DNA of 64,000 nt, from the NCBI GenBank assembly GCA_014802325.1, contig JAAVCK010000010.1, positions 1 through 64,000 of the forward strand, written 5' to 3'. Of the stretch, positions 16,919-24,623 are shown piece by piece. A program made the translations under genes and the position numbers. The notes under the pieces are model-generated. The model did not search any database, was not told the origin of the DNA, and saw nothing but the letters and a program-made list of their open reading frames with translations. Every line of letters begins with the position of its first letter. Positions within the stretch are counted from its first letter, which is position 1. The DNA is from Bacteroides sp. (GTDB lineage: Bacteria; Bacteroidota; Bacteroidia; Bacteroidales; Muribaculaceae).

Positions 16919-18715
16919 ATGACTGAAGAAGTAAAAAACTCCCCTATCGAGGATTTCGATTGGGAAGCTTATGAAAAAGGCGAGACCAAGGGCGAGAAAT
17001 CGCGCGAAGAGCTCACCAAGACCTATGATGAATCGCTCAACACCGTGCGCGACAAGGACGTAATCGAAGGTACCATCATCTCGCTCAACAAGCGCGAAGC
17101 AGTGGTTAACATCGGCTACAAGAGCGACGGCATCATCCCCGTAAGCGAATTCCGCTACAACCCCGACATCAAGGTTGGCGACACTGTCGAAGTGTTCATC
17201 GAGAACCAGGAAGACAAGAAAGGCCAGCTCATCCTCTCTCACCGCAAAGCCCGCGCAGCCCGCTCATGGGATCGTATCAACGAGGCTCTGGAGAAGGACG
17301 AAATCATCAAGGGCTACATCAAGTGCCGCACCAAGGGCGGTATGATCGTAGACGTATTCGGTATCGAGGCATTCCTCCCCGGATCGCAGATCGATGTTAA
17401 GCCCATCCGCGACTACGATATGTTCGTGGGCAAGACCATGGAATTCAAGGTAGTCAAGATCAATCAGGAATTCAAGAACGTCGTTGTAAGCCACAAGGCT
17501 CTCATCGAAGCCGAACTTGAGCAGCAGAAGCGCGAGATCATCGCCAAGCTCGAAAAGGGTCAGGTACTCGAAGGTACTGTCAAGAACATCACCAGCTACG
17601 GTGTGTTTATCGACCTCGGTGGCGTAGACGGTCTCATCCACATCACCGACCTCTCTTGGGGCCGCGTGAATCACCCCGAAGAAGTTGTGGCTCTCGACCA
17701 GAAGCTCAACGTGGTTATCCTCAACTTCGACGACGAGAAGAAGCGTATCGCTCTCGGTCTGAAGCAGCTCCAGCCCCATCCCTGGGATGCCCTCGATGCT
17801 GACCTCAAGGTTGGTGACAAGGTTAAGGGCCGCGTAGTGGTTATGGCCGACTACGGTGCATTCGTTGAAATCGCCCCCGGCGTGGAAGGTCTTATCCACG
17901 TGAGCGAAATGTCATGGTCGCAGCACCTCCGCTCGGCTCAGGACTTCCTCAAGGTTGGCGACGAAGTTGAAGCCGTTATCCTCACCCTCGACCGCGAAGA
18001 CCGCAAGATGTCGCTCGGCATCAAGCAGCTCAAAAATGATCCCTGGGAAGACATCGAAACCAAATACCCCGTTGGCAGCAAGCACACCGCACGCGTGCGC
18101 AACTTCACCAACTTCGGCGTATTCGTTGAAATCGAAGAAGGCGTTGACGGTCTTATCCACATCAGCGACCTCTCTTGGACCAAGAAAGTTAAGCACCCCA
18201 GCGAATTCACTGAAATCGGTGCTGACATCGACGTTCAGGTACTCGAAATCGACAAGGAAAACCGTCGTCTCTCTCTCGGTCACAAGCAGCTCGAAGAAAA
18301 TCCCTGGGATGTATTCGAGACCATCTTCACTGTAGGCTCTGTTCACGAAGGTACTATCGTGGAAATGGTAGAGAAGGGTGCTGTAATCGCTCTCCCCTAC
18401 GGCGTGGAAGGATTCGCTACTCCCAAGCACCTCGTTAAGGAAGACGGCTCTAAGGCCGGCGTTGACGAGAAGCTCAGCTTCAAGGTGATCGAATTTAACA
18501 AAGACTCCAAGCGCATCATCCTCTCTCACAGCCGCATCTTCGAAGATGAAGCTAAGGGCGAACAGCGCACCGAAACCGCTCGCAAGCCCCGTCGCAACGG
18601 TGGTAACAACCGTCGCGCCGAAGAGCAGCCCATGCTCAACGCTCCCCTCGAAAAGACCACCCTCGGTGATCTCGAAGCACTTGCAGAGCTCAAGGAGAAA
18701 CTCTCTAAGAAGTAA
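16919..18715 (+). CDS. rpsA: 30S ribosomal protein S1
   Basis: 598 aa. Contains tandem S1 RNA-binding repeats from about residue 45, recognisable as repeated blocks such as GTVKNITSYGVFIDLGGVDG, VVMADYGAFVEIAPGVEGL and VRNFTNFGVFVEIEEGVDGL, separated by linkers of the P-W-D/E type (HPWDAL, DPWEDI, NPWDVF). It aids mRNA recruitment, which fits the scarcity of Shine-Dalgarno sites here. The C-terminus is basic and ends with a helical ALAELKEKLSKK. Monocistronic, between its own promoter and a strong terminator. Confidence 0.96.
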   Translation: MTEEVKNSPIEDFDWEAYEKGETKGEKSREELTKTYDESLNTVRDKDVIEGTIISLNKREAVVNIGYKSDGIIPVSEFRYNPDIKVGDTVEVFIENQEDKKGQLILSHRKARAARSWDRINEALEKDEIIKGYIKCRTKGGMIVDVFGIEAFLPGSQIDVKPIRDYDMFVGKTMEFKVVKINQEFKNVVVSHKALIEAELEQQKREIIAKLEKGQVLEGTVKNITSYGVFIDLGGVDGLIHITDLSWGRVNHPEEVVALDQKLNVVILNFDDEKKRIALGLKQLQPHPWDALDADLKVGDKVKGRVVVMADYGAFVEIAPGVEGLIHVSEMSWSQHLRSAQDFLKVGDEVEAVILTLDREDRKMSLGIKQLKNDPWEDIETKYPVGSKHTARVRNFTNFGVFVEIEEGVDGLIHISDLSWTKKVKHPSEFTEIGADIDVQVLEIDKENRRLSLGHKQLEENPWDVFETIFTVGSVHEGTIVEMVEKGAVIALPYGVEGFATPKHLVKEDGSKAGVDEKLSFKVIEFNKDSKRIILSHSRIFEDEAKGEQRTETARKPRRNGGNNRRAEEQPMLNAPLEKTTLGDLEALAELKEKLSKK

Positions 18716-18741
18716 TCAGCCCAACCACTGATATATTTCCA

Positions 18742-18778
18742 CGGCGGCCGGATATCACATCCGGCCGCCGATTTTTTG
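18742..18778 (+). terminator. rpsA terminator
   Basis: CGGCGGCCGGAT and ATCCGGCCGCCG form a perfect 12-bp stem around a 5-nt loop, followed by ATTTTTTG. Textbook intrinsic terminator. Confidence 0.95.
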
Positions 18779-19135
18779 CATCCGGCAAGCGGGCCATTCC
18801 GGAGGGTATGTGATTCTTGTAGGGACGCTCACTGGGGAGCGTCCGACGGTAGATGGTGCGCGACTACAGCGATAAAGAATGTATTCCTGCCGTGGGGCGA
18901 GAACCGGGTGGAGTCGGCCAGGTCAAGGCCACCGATAAGTCCGGCAAACTTTCTGTCTTGAAACAATAGCTGCCACGAATAGCTCGGATAAGCCACGTTG
19001 AGTATGAAACACCGGTCGCGGTCGCTAAGACACATTACTGCCGATTTCACCGCTCATGGGCGAAATTTATGGCAAGATACTATGAAAAAAATCCTAAAAT
19101 CAGGCCTGAAACGGCTTTAATCGGGGAAAATGTAG
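18779..19135. repeat. Gene-free spacer with REP-like hairpin and a dispersed repeat
   Basis: No credible gene. GTAGGGACGCTC and GGAGCGTCC form a hairpin near 18818-18843. The next stretch, GTAGATGGTGCGCGACTAC (about 18850), recurs in inverted orientation near 33640-33667 with one difference. The 73-aa minus ORF covering this region has no family features and is taken as fortuitous. Confidence 0.55.
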
Positions 19136-19143
19136 TAACTTTG
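19136..19143 (+). promoter_or_regulatory. -7 box of the M13 peptidase gene
   Basis: TAACTTTG 42 bp before the ATG. No good -33 at standard spacing. Confidence 0.55.
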
Positions 19144-19185
19144 CCGGACAATTACGCGAAATTATATCAAATTAACTTATAAAAA

Positions 19186-21240
19186 ATGAAATCGTTACAC
19201 ATTGCATTAGCTTTTGCAGCCACTGCCGTGGCCGCTGCCACCGGCTGCCAGGGCTCTCGCTCAGAACACATGAAAAGTCTTAATCAGGCCTACTTCGACT
19301 CTACAGTCACCGCCGGCGAGGACTTCTACACCTTCGTCAATTCCGGTTGGGAAAAGGCTCACCCCCTCACCGCAGAGCATGCCCGTTACGGCCAGTTCAA
19401 TATCCTCAACGACTCGTCTGAAGAGCGCGTGAAGCAGCTCATACTCCACCTTGGCGACCGCAATCCCCAGCCCGGTACCGTAGACCACAAGGTGTGGACC
19501 ATCTATAGCCAGGCCATGGACTCGGCTCGCCGCAATGCCGAAGGAGCTGCTCCTATTCAGGCTCATCTGCAGAAGATCGAAAATACTCCTCACGAGGAGA
19601 TGACCGACCTTTTCCTGTGGATGCACGGCAACTATGCAAGCCCCCTCTTCGGCGCTGGCCCGATGGAAAATCTTGCCAACTCCAATGAGTATGCCATGTA
19701 TGTATCGGGTGGTAGCCTCGGACTGGGCGACCGCGATTATTATCTCGAAAACGACGCCCGCAACACCGAAGTGCGCGAGGCTTACAAGAAACTCATCGTG
19801 ACCCAGATGATGAATGCCGGTCTTGCCGAGGCCGACGCTCGCCGCATCATGGACAATGTGATGAAGATCGAGACCTCGATAGCCGAATCGGCTCTTACCC
19901 GCGAGGAGTCGCGCAACATCGTGGCTATGAACAACCCCCGCTCGTTTGCTGAGCTCAAGGCTGAGTATCCCAACATCCCCTGGGATCGCTTCTTCATCGA
20001 GACGATGGGTATCGAGTCGCCCGACACCGTGATCATCACCGAGCTCAAGGGTCTTGATAAGTCCAACAAACTTTTCGCCCAGCTCAACGACCGCGAACTC
20101 AAGGACTACTATCTCTGGAAATATGTGGCTCAGGCAGCTCCCACTCTCTCCGACGCATTTACCGACGCATCGTTTGAATTCAACAAGGTGATGAGCGGAG
20201 TGCAGGAGCAGCGTCCCCGCTGGAAGCGCGCTCTCGGAGCCACCGAAAGCGCTCTCGGCGAAGCTGTAGGTCAGCTCTACGTGGAGAAATATTTCCCTGA
20301 ATCGTCCAAGCAATACATGCTCGGCCTGGTAGAGAATCTCCGCGAGGCTCTGGGCGAGCACATCAACAACCTCGAATGGATGACCGACTCCACAAAAGCT
20401 CAGGCGCTCAAGAAGCTCAACTCTTTCACCGTGAAGATCGGCTACCCCGACAAGAGGAAAGACTACTCAAGCATGGAGATCGACCCGGCCCTCAGCTATT
20501 ACGAGAATATGCACAATGTGTCGATGTGGCATCAGCGTGACCTCTACTCGAAGTGGGGCAAGCCCGTCGACAAGAGCGAATGGGGCATGACTCCGCAGAC
20601 CGTCAACGCTTACTACAACCCTATGGCCAACGAAATCGTGTTCCCCGCCGCCATCCTTCAGGCTCCCTTCTTTGATCCCGAAGCAAGCGACGCCGAAAAC
20701 TACGGTGGTATCGGCGTGGTGATCGGCCACGAGATGACCCACGGATTTGACGACCAGGGTCGCAACTTCGACGCTCAGGGCAACATGACCGACTGGTGGA
20801 CCGCCGAAGACGCCAAGGCATTTGAGGAAAAGACAAAAGGTCTGATAGCTCAGTTTGATGAGGTGGAAGTACTTCCCGGACTTCACGCCAACGGTCAGTA
20901 TACTCTCGGCGAAAATATCGCTGACCAGGGTGGTCTGCGCGTAGCAATGACCGCATTCCTCAACTCACAGAAAAAGAAAGGCGTAGACGTGAACTCCGAA
21001 GAAGCCAAAATCGACGGCTACACTCCCGCTCAGGTATTCTACATGAACTATGCCAACCTGTGGGCCAACAATATCCGCGAGGCTGAGATACGCTCGCTCA
21101 CCACGGGCGACGTTCACTCACTCGGCCGCAACCGCGTCAACGTTACCCTGCGTAACCTCGCTCCCTTCTTCGAGGCATTCTCCATCAAGGAAGGCGACCC
21201 CATGTATCGTCCCGAAGCAGAGCGCGTGGTGATCTGGTAA
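19186..21240 (+). CDS. M13 (neprilysin/PepO-type) zinc metallopeptidase, lipoprotein
   Basis: 684 aa. The N-terminal signal ends in a lipobox-like AATGC, so the enzyme is probably lipid-anchored in the envelope. Zinc-site motifs of M13 are present: VVIGHEMTHGFDDQGRNFD (HExxH) and ENIADQGGLRVA (third ligand Glu in ExxAD). The C-terminus has GRNRVNVTLRNLAPFFEAF and ends with the family-typical short tail. It would cleave oligopeptides outside the cytoplasm. Monocistronic with its own terminator. Confidence 0.93.
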   Translation: MKSLHIALAFAATAVAAATGCQGSRSEHMKSLNQAYFDSTVTAGEDFYTFVNSGWEKAHPLTAEHARYGQFNILNDSSEERVKQLILHLGDRNPQPGTVDHKVWTIYSQAMDSARRNAEGAAPIQAHLQKIENTPHEEMTDLFLWMHGNYASPLFGAGPMENLANSNEYAMYVSGGSLGLGDRDYYLENDARNTEVREAYKKLIVTQMMNAGLAEADARRIMDNVMKIETSIAESALTREESRNIVAMNNPRSFAELKAEYPNIPWDRFFIETMGIESPDTVIITELKGLDKSNKLFAQLNDRELKDYYLWKYVAQAAPTLSDAFTDASFEFNKVMSGVQEQRPRWKRALGATESALGEAVGQLYVEKYFPESSKQYMLGLVENLREALGEHINNLEWMTDSTKAQALKKLNSFTVKIGYPDKRKDYSSMEIDPALSYYENMHNVSMWHQRDLYSKWGKPVDKSEWGMTPQTVNAYYNPMANEIVFPAAILQAPFFDPEASDAENYGGIGVVIGHEMTHGFDDQGRNFDAQGNMTDWWTAEDAKAFEEKTKGLIAQFDEVEVLPGLHANGQYTLGENIADQGGLRVAMTAFLNSQKKKGVDVNSEEAKIDGYTPAQVFYMNYANLWANNIREAEIRSLTTGDVHSLGRNRVNVTLRNLAPFFEAFSIKEGDPMYRPEAERVVIW

Positions 21241-21263
21241 CCCATCTCCACCCCTACTCCATC

Positions 21264-21294
21264 ATCCCGGCCCCCAAAAGGCCGGGATTTTTTT
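21264..21294 (+). terminator. M13 gene terminator
   Basis: CCCGGCC and GGCCGGG around CCCAAAA, followed by ATTTTTTTATTT. Confidence 0.92.
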
Positions 21295-21341
21295 ATTTAT
21301 ATCTAAATTGCATTTAGCCCCTCACATATAACATTTTTTTG

Positions 21342-21349
21342 TATCTTTG
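21342..21349 (+). promoter_or_regulatory. -7 box upstream of the structured RNA
   Basis: TATCTTTG matches TAnnTTTG. No clear -33. It is the only such box between the M13 terminator and the TerB-like gene. Confidence 0.5.
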
Positions 21350-21398
21350 CACAGAATCACTAACATCATAGAGTTGATATACACGTGATTTCGTACAT

Positions 21399-21632
21399 AC
21401 AAAGGTGTTATTGAAATTTTATCTTCTAAAGTCAAACTTCGCAACTTTGATAATCAGCATGAAGATGAGATTGGCAATAGCACCTGCATCGGTAGCTTAT
21501 ATTCTGTCGAGATCGACAGTTACATAGCTATATCGGTGTGGGGCTATTGTTTTATCCATGCTGATAGGTAATGCGAAGACCTGACTTTAGGATAGAACAA
21601 GATACATTCCTCACACCTTTTATTTTTTTACC
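21399..21632 (+). ncRNA. Rod-shaped structured RNA candidate (6S-like or operon leader)
   Basis: Nested complementary segments span the region in strict order: AAAGGTGT/ACACCTTT, CTAAAGTC/GACTTTAG, CTTCGCA/TGCGAAG, ATCAGCATG/CATGCTGAT, CAATAGC/GCTATTG and an apical CTGTCG/CGACAG around AGAT. Each pair is perfect and the unpaired stretches between them form internal loops. The outermost stem is followed directly by TATTTTTTTACC, a U-tract, which sets the strand as plus. The long hairpin interrupted by bulges recalls 6S RNA, whose Bacteroidota forms are divergent. An alternative is a leader or attenuator of the TerB-like operon 54 bp downstream. Confidence 0.65.
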
Positions 21633-21685
21633 TTAATTATCATCGCGTCTTTTCAAAGGAGGATAAGAGAAGAGCAAAAAACACT

Positions 21686-22081
21686 ATGGATGCTTTAGTA
21701 AAATCTCAATTCCTCTGCCTTTATTGCATGGTGCTGGCCGACGGCATTATCGATGCCCTCGAGATGGAGAAACTTTACAAGATCGGAACGGAGCAATACG
21801 GCTTGACGCAGGCCGAAATAACTTCCGCGGTCAGAGATGCCGGTACTTCATTTATCTTTCCCGAATCTCTGCCTGACAAAATTCGTCTGCTGATGAATCT
21901 TGCTGAAATCGCTCTTGCCGACAATGACATCGACCCTACCGAAAAAGCCCTGATGAGAAAATATATCATCAAGATGGGTTTCCTCGAATCTAATGCCGAC
22001 GGAATTTCAGATTTCATTTTCTCGGCAGTACAAAATCACCTAACACTCGAACAAGTACTTAACTCCATTTCCAATAATTAA
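21686..22081 (+). CDS. TerB-like protein
   Basis: 131 aa, all-helical, no signal peptide. The pattern YCMVLADGIIDALEMEKLYKI near the N-terminus and LAEIALADNDIDPTEKALMRKYI in the second half match the paired acidic D-G/N-x-I-D motifs of TerB/DjlA-type domains, which bind metal in known members. First gene of an AT-rich three-gene operon; the next gene starts 2 bp after its stop. A strong AAAGGAGG lies 23 nt before the ATG, too far for a normal Shine-Dalgarno. Base use is clearly more AT-rich than rpsA or the M13 gene, suggesting acquisition by transfer. Confidence 0.7.
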   Translation: MDALVKSQFLCLYCMVLADGIIDALEMEKLYKIGTEQYGLTQAEITSAVRDAGTSFIFPESLPDKIRLLMNLAEIALADNDIDPTEKALMRKYIIKMGFLESNADGISDFIFSAVQNHLTLEQVLNSISNN

Positions 22082-22083
22082 TT

Positions 22084-23301
22084 ATGGCATTTACAAATCC
22101 ATTAGCACAACTTTTTGCTACAGCCCCATCATCCACTCCAAAACCGCAACAAAATCAAGATTCAATACTTGAAGGTGAAACCTATGTGTTTTACGGCACA
22201 CGCCTGTGCGGTAAAGTAACAGCAAGTCATCAGGCATTGAGCGCTTATCTCCCGAAGATATACAATCAAGAAAAACAGCGTCAATATGACAATGCCGATC
22301 TACAGGAGGAATTGAGCAACAAACGCAGACATGAAATTGAATCCTTCAAGCAAAAGAATGCCCGTGAAAACACTAATATCGAACAACTTGAAAATGGTAT
22401 TGATGAAGATAAACGCAAAATTCAGGAAGCACGTGAAGAACTTGAAAGCGCAAAAGCAAAAAACGGCGAGGTTAATAAAATGACAAAGGTTAAGATGGTA
22501 GTCGGCATAGCTATCCTCTCCATCCTTACCGTTTACCTCTTTATCTTTTACAGCTCAACTTTCTACTCTGCATTTTTCCGAACGTTCGACGATAATGTAA
22601 ATGTCGGGCAAGCAATGTTTTATGCAAATTCGATATATGCTTCTTATCAACAGGGCATTGGTCAATTGCTATTTATAATTTGCGCTCCAATTATTTTTAT
22701 GGGGCTCGGTTATACACTTCACTATTTCAGTGTGCAGGAATCTTGGACGAAATACCTGAAAATAACTTCAGTGATAGCGATTACCTTTGCTTTTGACTGT
22801 ATTCTTGCATACCTTATAGCGGAAAAAATTTACATTATAATTATAAGTTCAACACCCGGAGTTTTCCCTCCCTTTGGTCTGGATATTGCTATACATGATA
22901 TCAATGTATGGGCTGTAATTTTCTGCGGGTTCATCGTGTACGTTATATGGGGTATTGTTTTTGACATGACTATTACAGCTTACGGTGATTTAAGGTCTAA
23001 TGAAAAGGAAATAAAAATACTTAATTCAAGAATAGAATCACTCAACGGAGCTATTGCTGAGAAGAAAAATAATATCATCGACTGCAAAGGTCGGATTTCG
23101 GCTAATGATAATAAAATTGAGTCTTTGACGAAAGCATTAGCCTCTGCCAAGCTATTCAATCCTCATATAATCAAGATTGCGCTGAATGATTTCTTTGCAG
23201 GCTGGCTCACCATGATGAGCACATTGAATCGTACAAGTGAAGATCAAGAAGCAGCGAAAAAAGTATATAATGATGCGATTAATAACCTATTTACTGAATA
23301 A
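22084..23301 (+). CDS. Four-TM protein with two cytosolic coiled coils
   Basis: 405 aa. A low-complexity N-terminus (about 1-35) is followed by a long charged coiled coil (about 65-135, EKQRQYDNADLQEELSNKRR and onward), four hydrophobic segments between about 139 and 295 (e.g. MVVGIAILSILTVYLFIFY, LLFIICAPIIFMGLGYTL), and a second coiled coil (about 305-355) with a short helical tail. No known enzyme motif. It sits between a TerB-like protein and a vWA-like lipoprotein, so it may be the membrane scaffold joining the two. Family not recognised. Confidence 0.65.
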   Translation: MAFTNPLAQLFATAPSSTPKPQQNQDSILEGETYVFYGTRLCGKVTASHQALSAYLPKIYNQEKQRQYDNADLQEELSNKRRHEIESFKQKNARENTNIEQLENGIDEDKRKIQEAREELESAKAKNGEVNKMTKVKMVVGIAILSILTVYLFIFYSSTFYSAFFRTFDDNVNVGQAMFYANSIYASYQQGIGQLLFIICAPIIFMGLGYTLHYFSVQESWTKYLKITSVIAITFAFDCILAYLIAEKIYIIIISSTPGVFPPFGLDIAIHDINVWAVIFCGFIVYVIWGIVFDMTITAYGDLRSNEKEIKILNSRIESLNGAIAEKKNNIIDCKGRISANDNKIESLTKALASAKLFNPHIIKIALNDFFAGWLTMMSTLNRTSEDQEAAKKVYNDAINNLFTE

Positions 23302-23305
23302 AAAA

Positions 23306-24181
23306 ATGAAACAAAGAAATCTAATTATTGCTTTAGCAGTGTTTATAACTTTTTTAATTGTATGTGTCGTCAGTTGTAATGGTTCAGGCAGTCAGACCGA
23401 CGGGTCAGGAACGGATAGCGTCACTGCGACACCACATAAAATAAATAAGGACAACTTACCCATCAATCTTTCGGTATTTATCGACCTTTCCGATCGCATT
23501 GTGCGACCCAATCCGACTCAAGTTGAACTTGACACAGCCATTGTAAACCAACTTATCGACTTTTTTATTGAAAATTCATTTAAAGGTGGGAAACTCCTTT
23601 CATGCAAAAACAAATTTAATGTATTTTTTTATCCGGCACCAACAGATGCATCTGTAACAACTCTTGCCAAGGGTCTGAATATAGACCTGTCCATACTGCA
23701 AGGAGCGCAGAAGAAAGAGAGGCTCGCTGAGATGAAAGAAACATTTGACAATAATCTTGCCCAGATATATTCATTAGCCATAAAAAATAAGAAATTTATA
23801 GGATGTGATATATGGGGATTCTTTACTGACAAAAAAGTTGATAATCTATGTATGTCGCCCGGCTACCGTAACATTTTGGTGATACTGACTGACGGTTACT
23901 TATACCACATACATAATAAAAAGCAGGATGGCAATGCCTATTCTTACTTAAACCCGCAGAACCTTATGCTTCCCGGAACTTCCTTGATAGTAGGTCGTGA
24001 CGGGCTTGAGGATCTCGAGGTTTTAATGCTCGAAGTCAATCCCTCGCAAATCAGTCAGCTTCACACAATGGAAGATATAATTGAAACTTGGATGAAAGGC
24101 ATGGGTGTTGAGCACTATATGGTAGCAGGGACTGATCTTCCTTCTAACACCGCAAAGTATATCTCGAATTTCTTGAAATAG
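23306..24181 (+). CDS. vWA-like lipoprotein
   Basis: 291 aa from the ATG at 23306 (MKQRNLIIAL), 4 bp after the preceding stop; the track extension overlaps that gene. The signal ends in VVSC, a lipobox. The mature part has NLSVFIDLSDRIV (a D-x-S-type MIDAS start) and, about 130 residues later, NILVILTDGYLYHI, matching the T-D-G strand of vWA domains. A metal-dependent adhesion or scaffold role in the periplasm is inferred. Some MIDAS residues are non-standard (DLSDR rather than DxSxS). Confidence 0.65.
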   Translation: MKQRNLIIALAVFITFLIVCVVSCNGSGSQTDGSGTDSVTATPHKINKDNLPINLSVFIDLSDRIVRPNPTQVELDTAIVNQLIDFFIENSFKGGKLLSCKNKFNVFFYPAPTDASVTTLAKGLNIDLSILQGAQKKERLAEMKETFDNNLAQIYSLAIKNKKFIGCDIWGFFTDKKVDNLCMSPGYRNILVILTDGYLYHIHNKKQDGNAYSYLNPQNLMLPGTSLIVGRDGLEDLEVLMLEVNPSQISQLHTMEDIIETWMKGMGVEHYMVAGTDLPSNTAKYISNFLK

Positions 24182-24202
24182 CTTCGGACTCAACCCACGT
24201 CA

Positions 24203-24497
24203 AGAGGCCGTGTCAAAATTAATACGAATACCCCAGGGCATTGACTTCTTCGTAACTGGCGCCGCCGCAAAGCTACGGCGGCGCCGGCTATAGGCCTGTT
24301 AACTTTGGCGTCCGCAAGGGCGCCGATTGCATAACTTGTTGATTCGCTTTTTTATTCGGAGCCTATCGGGCGCCTATTGGATATCTAACTTTTACCCGGG
24401 GCGCCTCCGGATCGCTACGGCGACCTGGGCTTCAATTAAATCAGCGTCCTGTGGACGCTTGTACTGGTTATGAAATAGTCTATTTAGACGCAGCTTC
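24203..24497. mobile_element. MITE-like repeat, copy A (degenerate)
   Basis: About 295 bp, clearly related along its length to 28392-28706. Shared blocks include the GGGCATTGA near the left end, GGCGCCG hairpin arms, TGTTAACTTTGGCGTCCG, TCGGGCGCC and a right end TAGTCTATTTAGACGCAGC. The terminal repeats GAGGCCGTGTCAAAAT and the complement of the right end GAAGCTGCGTCTAAAT are diverged. No ORF inside. It closes the AT-rich TerB island. Confidence 0.75.
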
Positions 24498-24578
24498 CTG
24501 AATTTTAACCAACGGTTTTTTGTTAAAAGTCTGACGGATTTTTCGGCGATAGGGCGGGGAGATTGTGAATTTTTTGAT

Positions 24579-24586
24579 TATCTTTG
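24579..24586 (+). promoter_or_regulatory. -7 box of the GH31 gene
   Basis: TATCTTTG 37 bp before the ATG; no standard -33 seen. Confidence 0.5.
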
Positions 24587-24623
24587 CGGAAGCGTAAAAA
24601 GTTTTATCATTTTTTCTTCCGAT

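Noticed and set aside
18829-19050. 73-aa minus-strand ORF after rpsA
   Set aside because: Runs through a REP-like hairpin and dispersed repeat, without family signature or promoter.
19261-20361. 366-aa minus-strand ORF inside the M13 peptidase gene
   Set aside because: Shadow ORF; the M13 zinc motifs are on the opposite strand.
21655-21662. AAAGGAGG as Shine-Dalgarno for the TerB-like gene
   Set aside because: 23 nt from the ATG, beyond functional spacing, and SD sites are rare in this lineage; kept only as an oddity.
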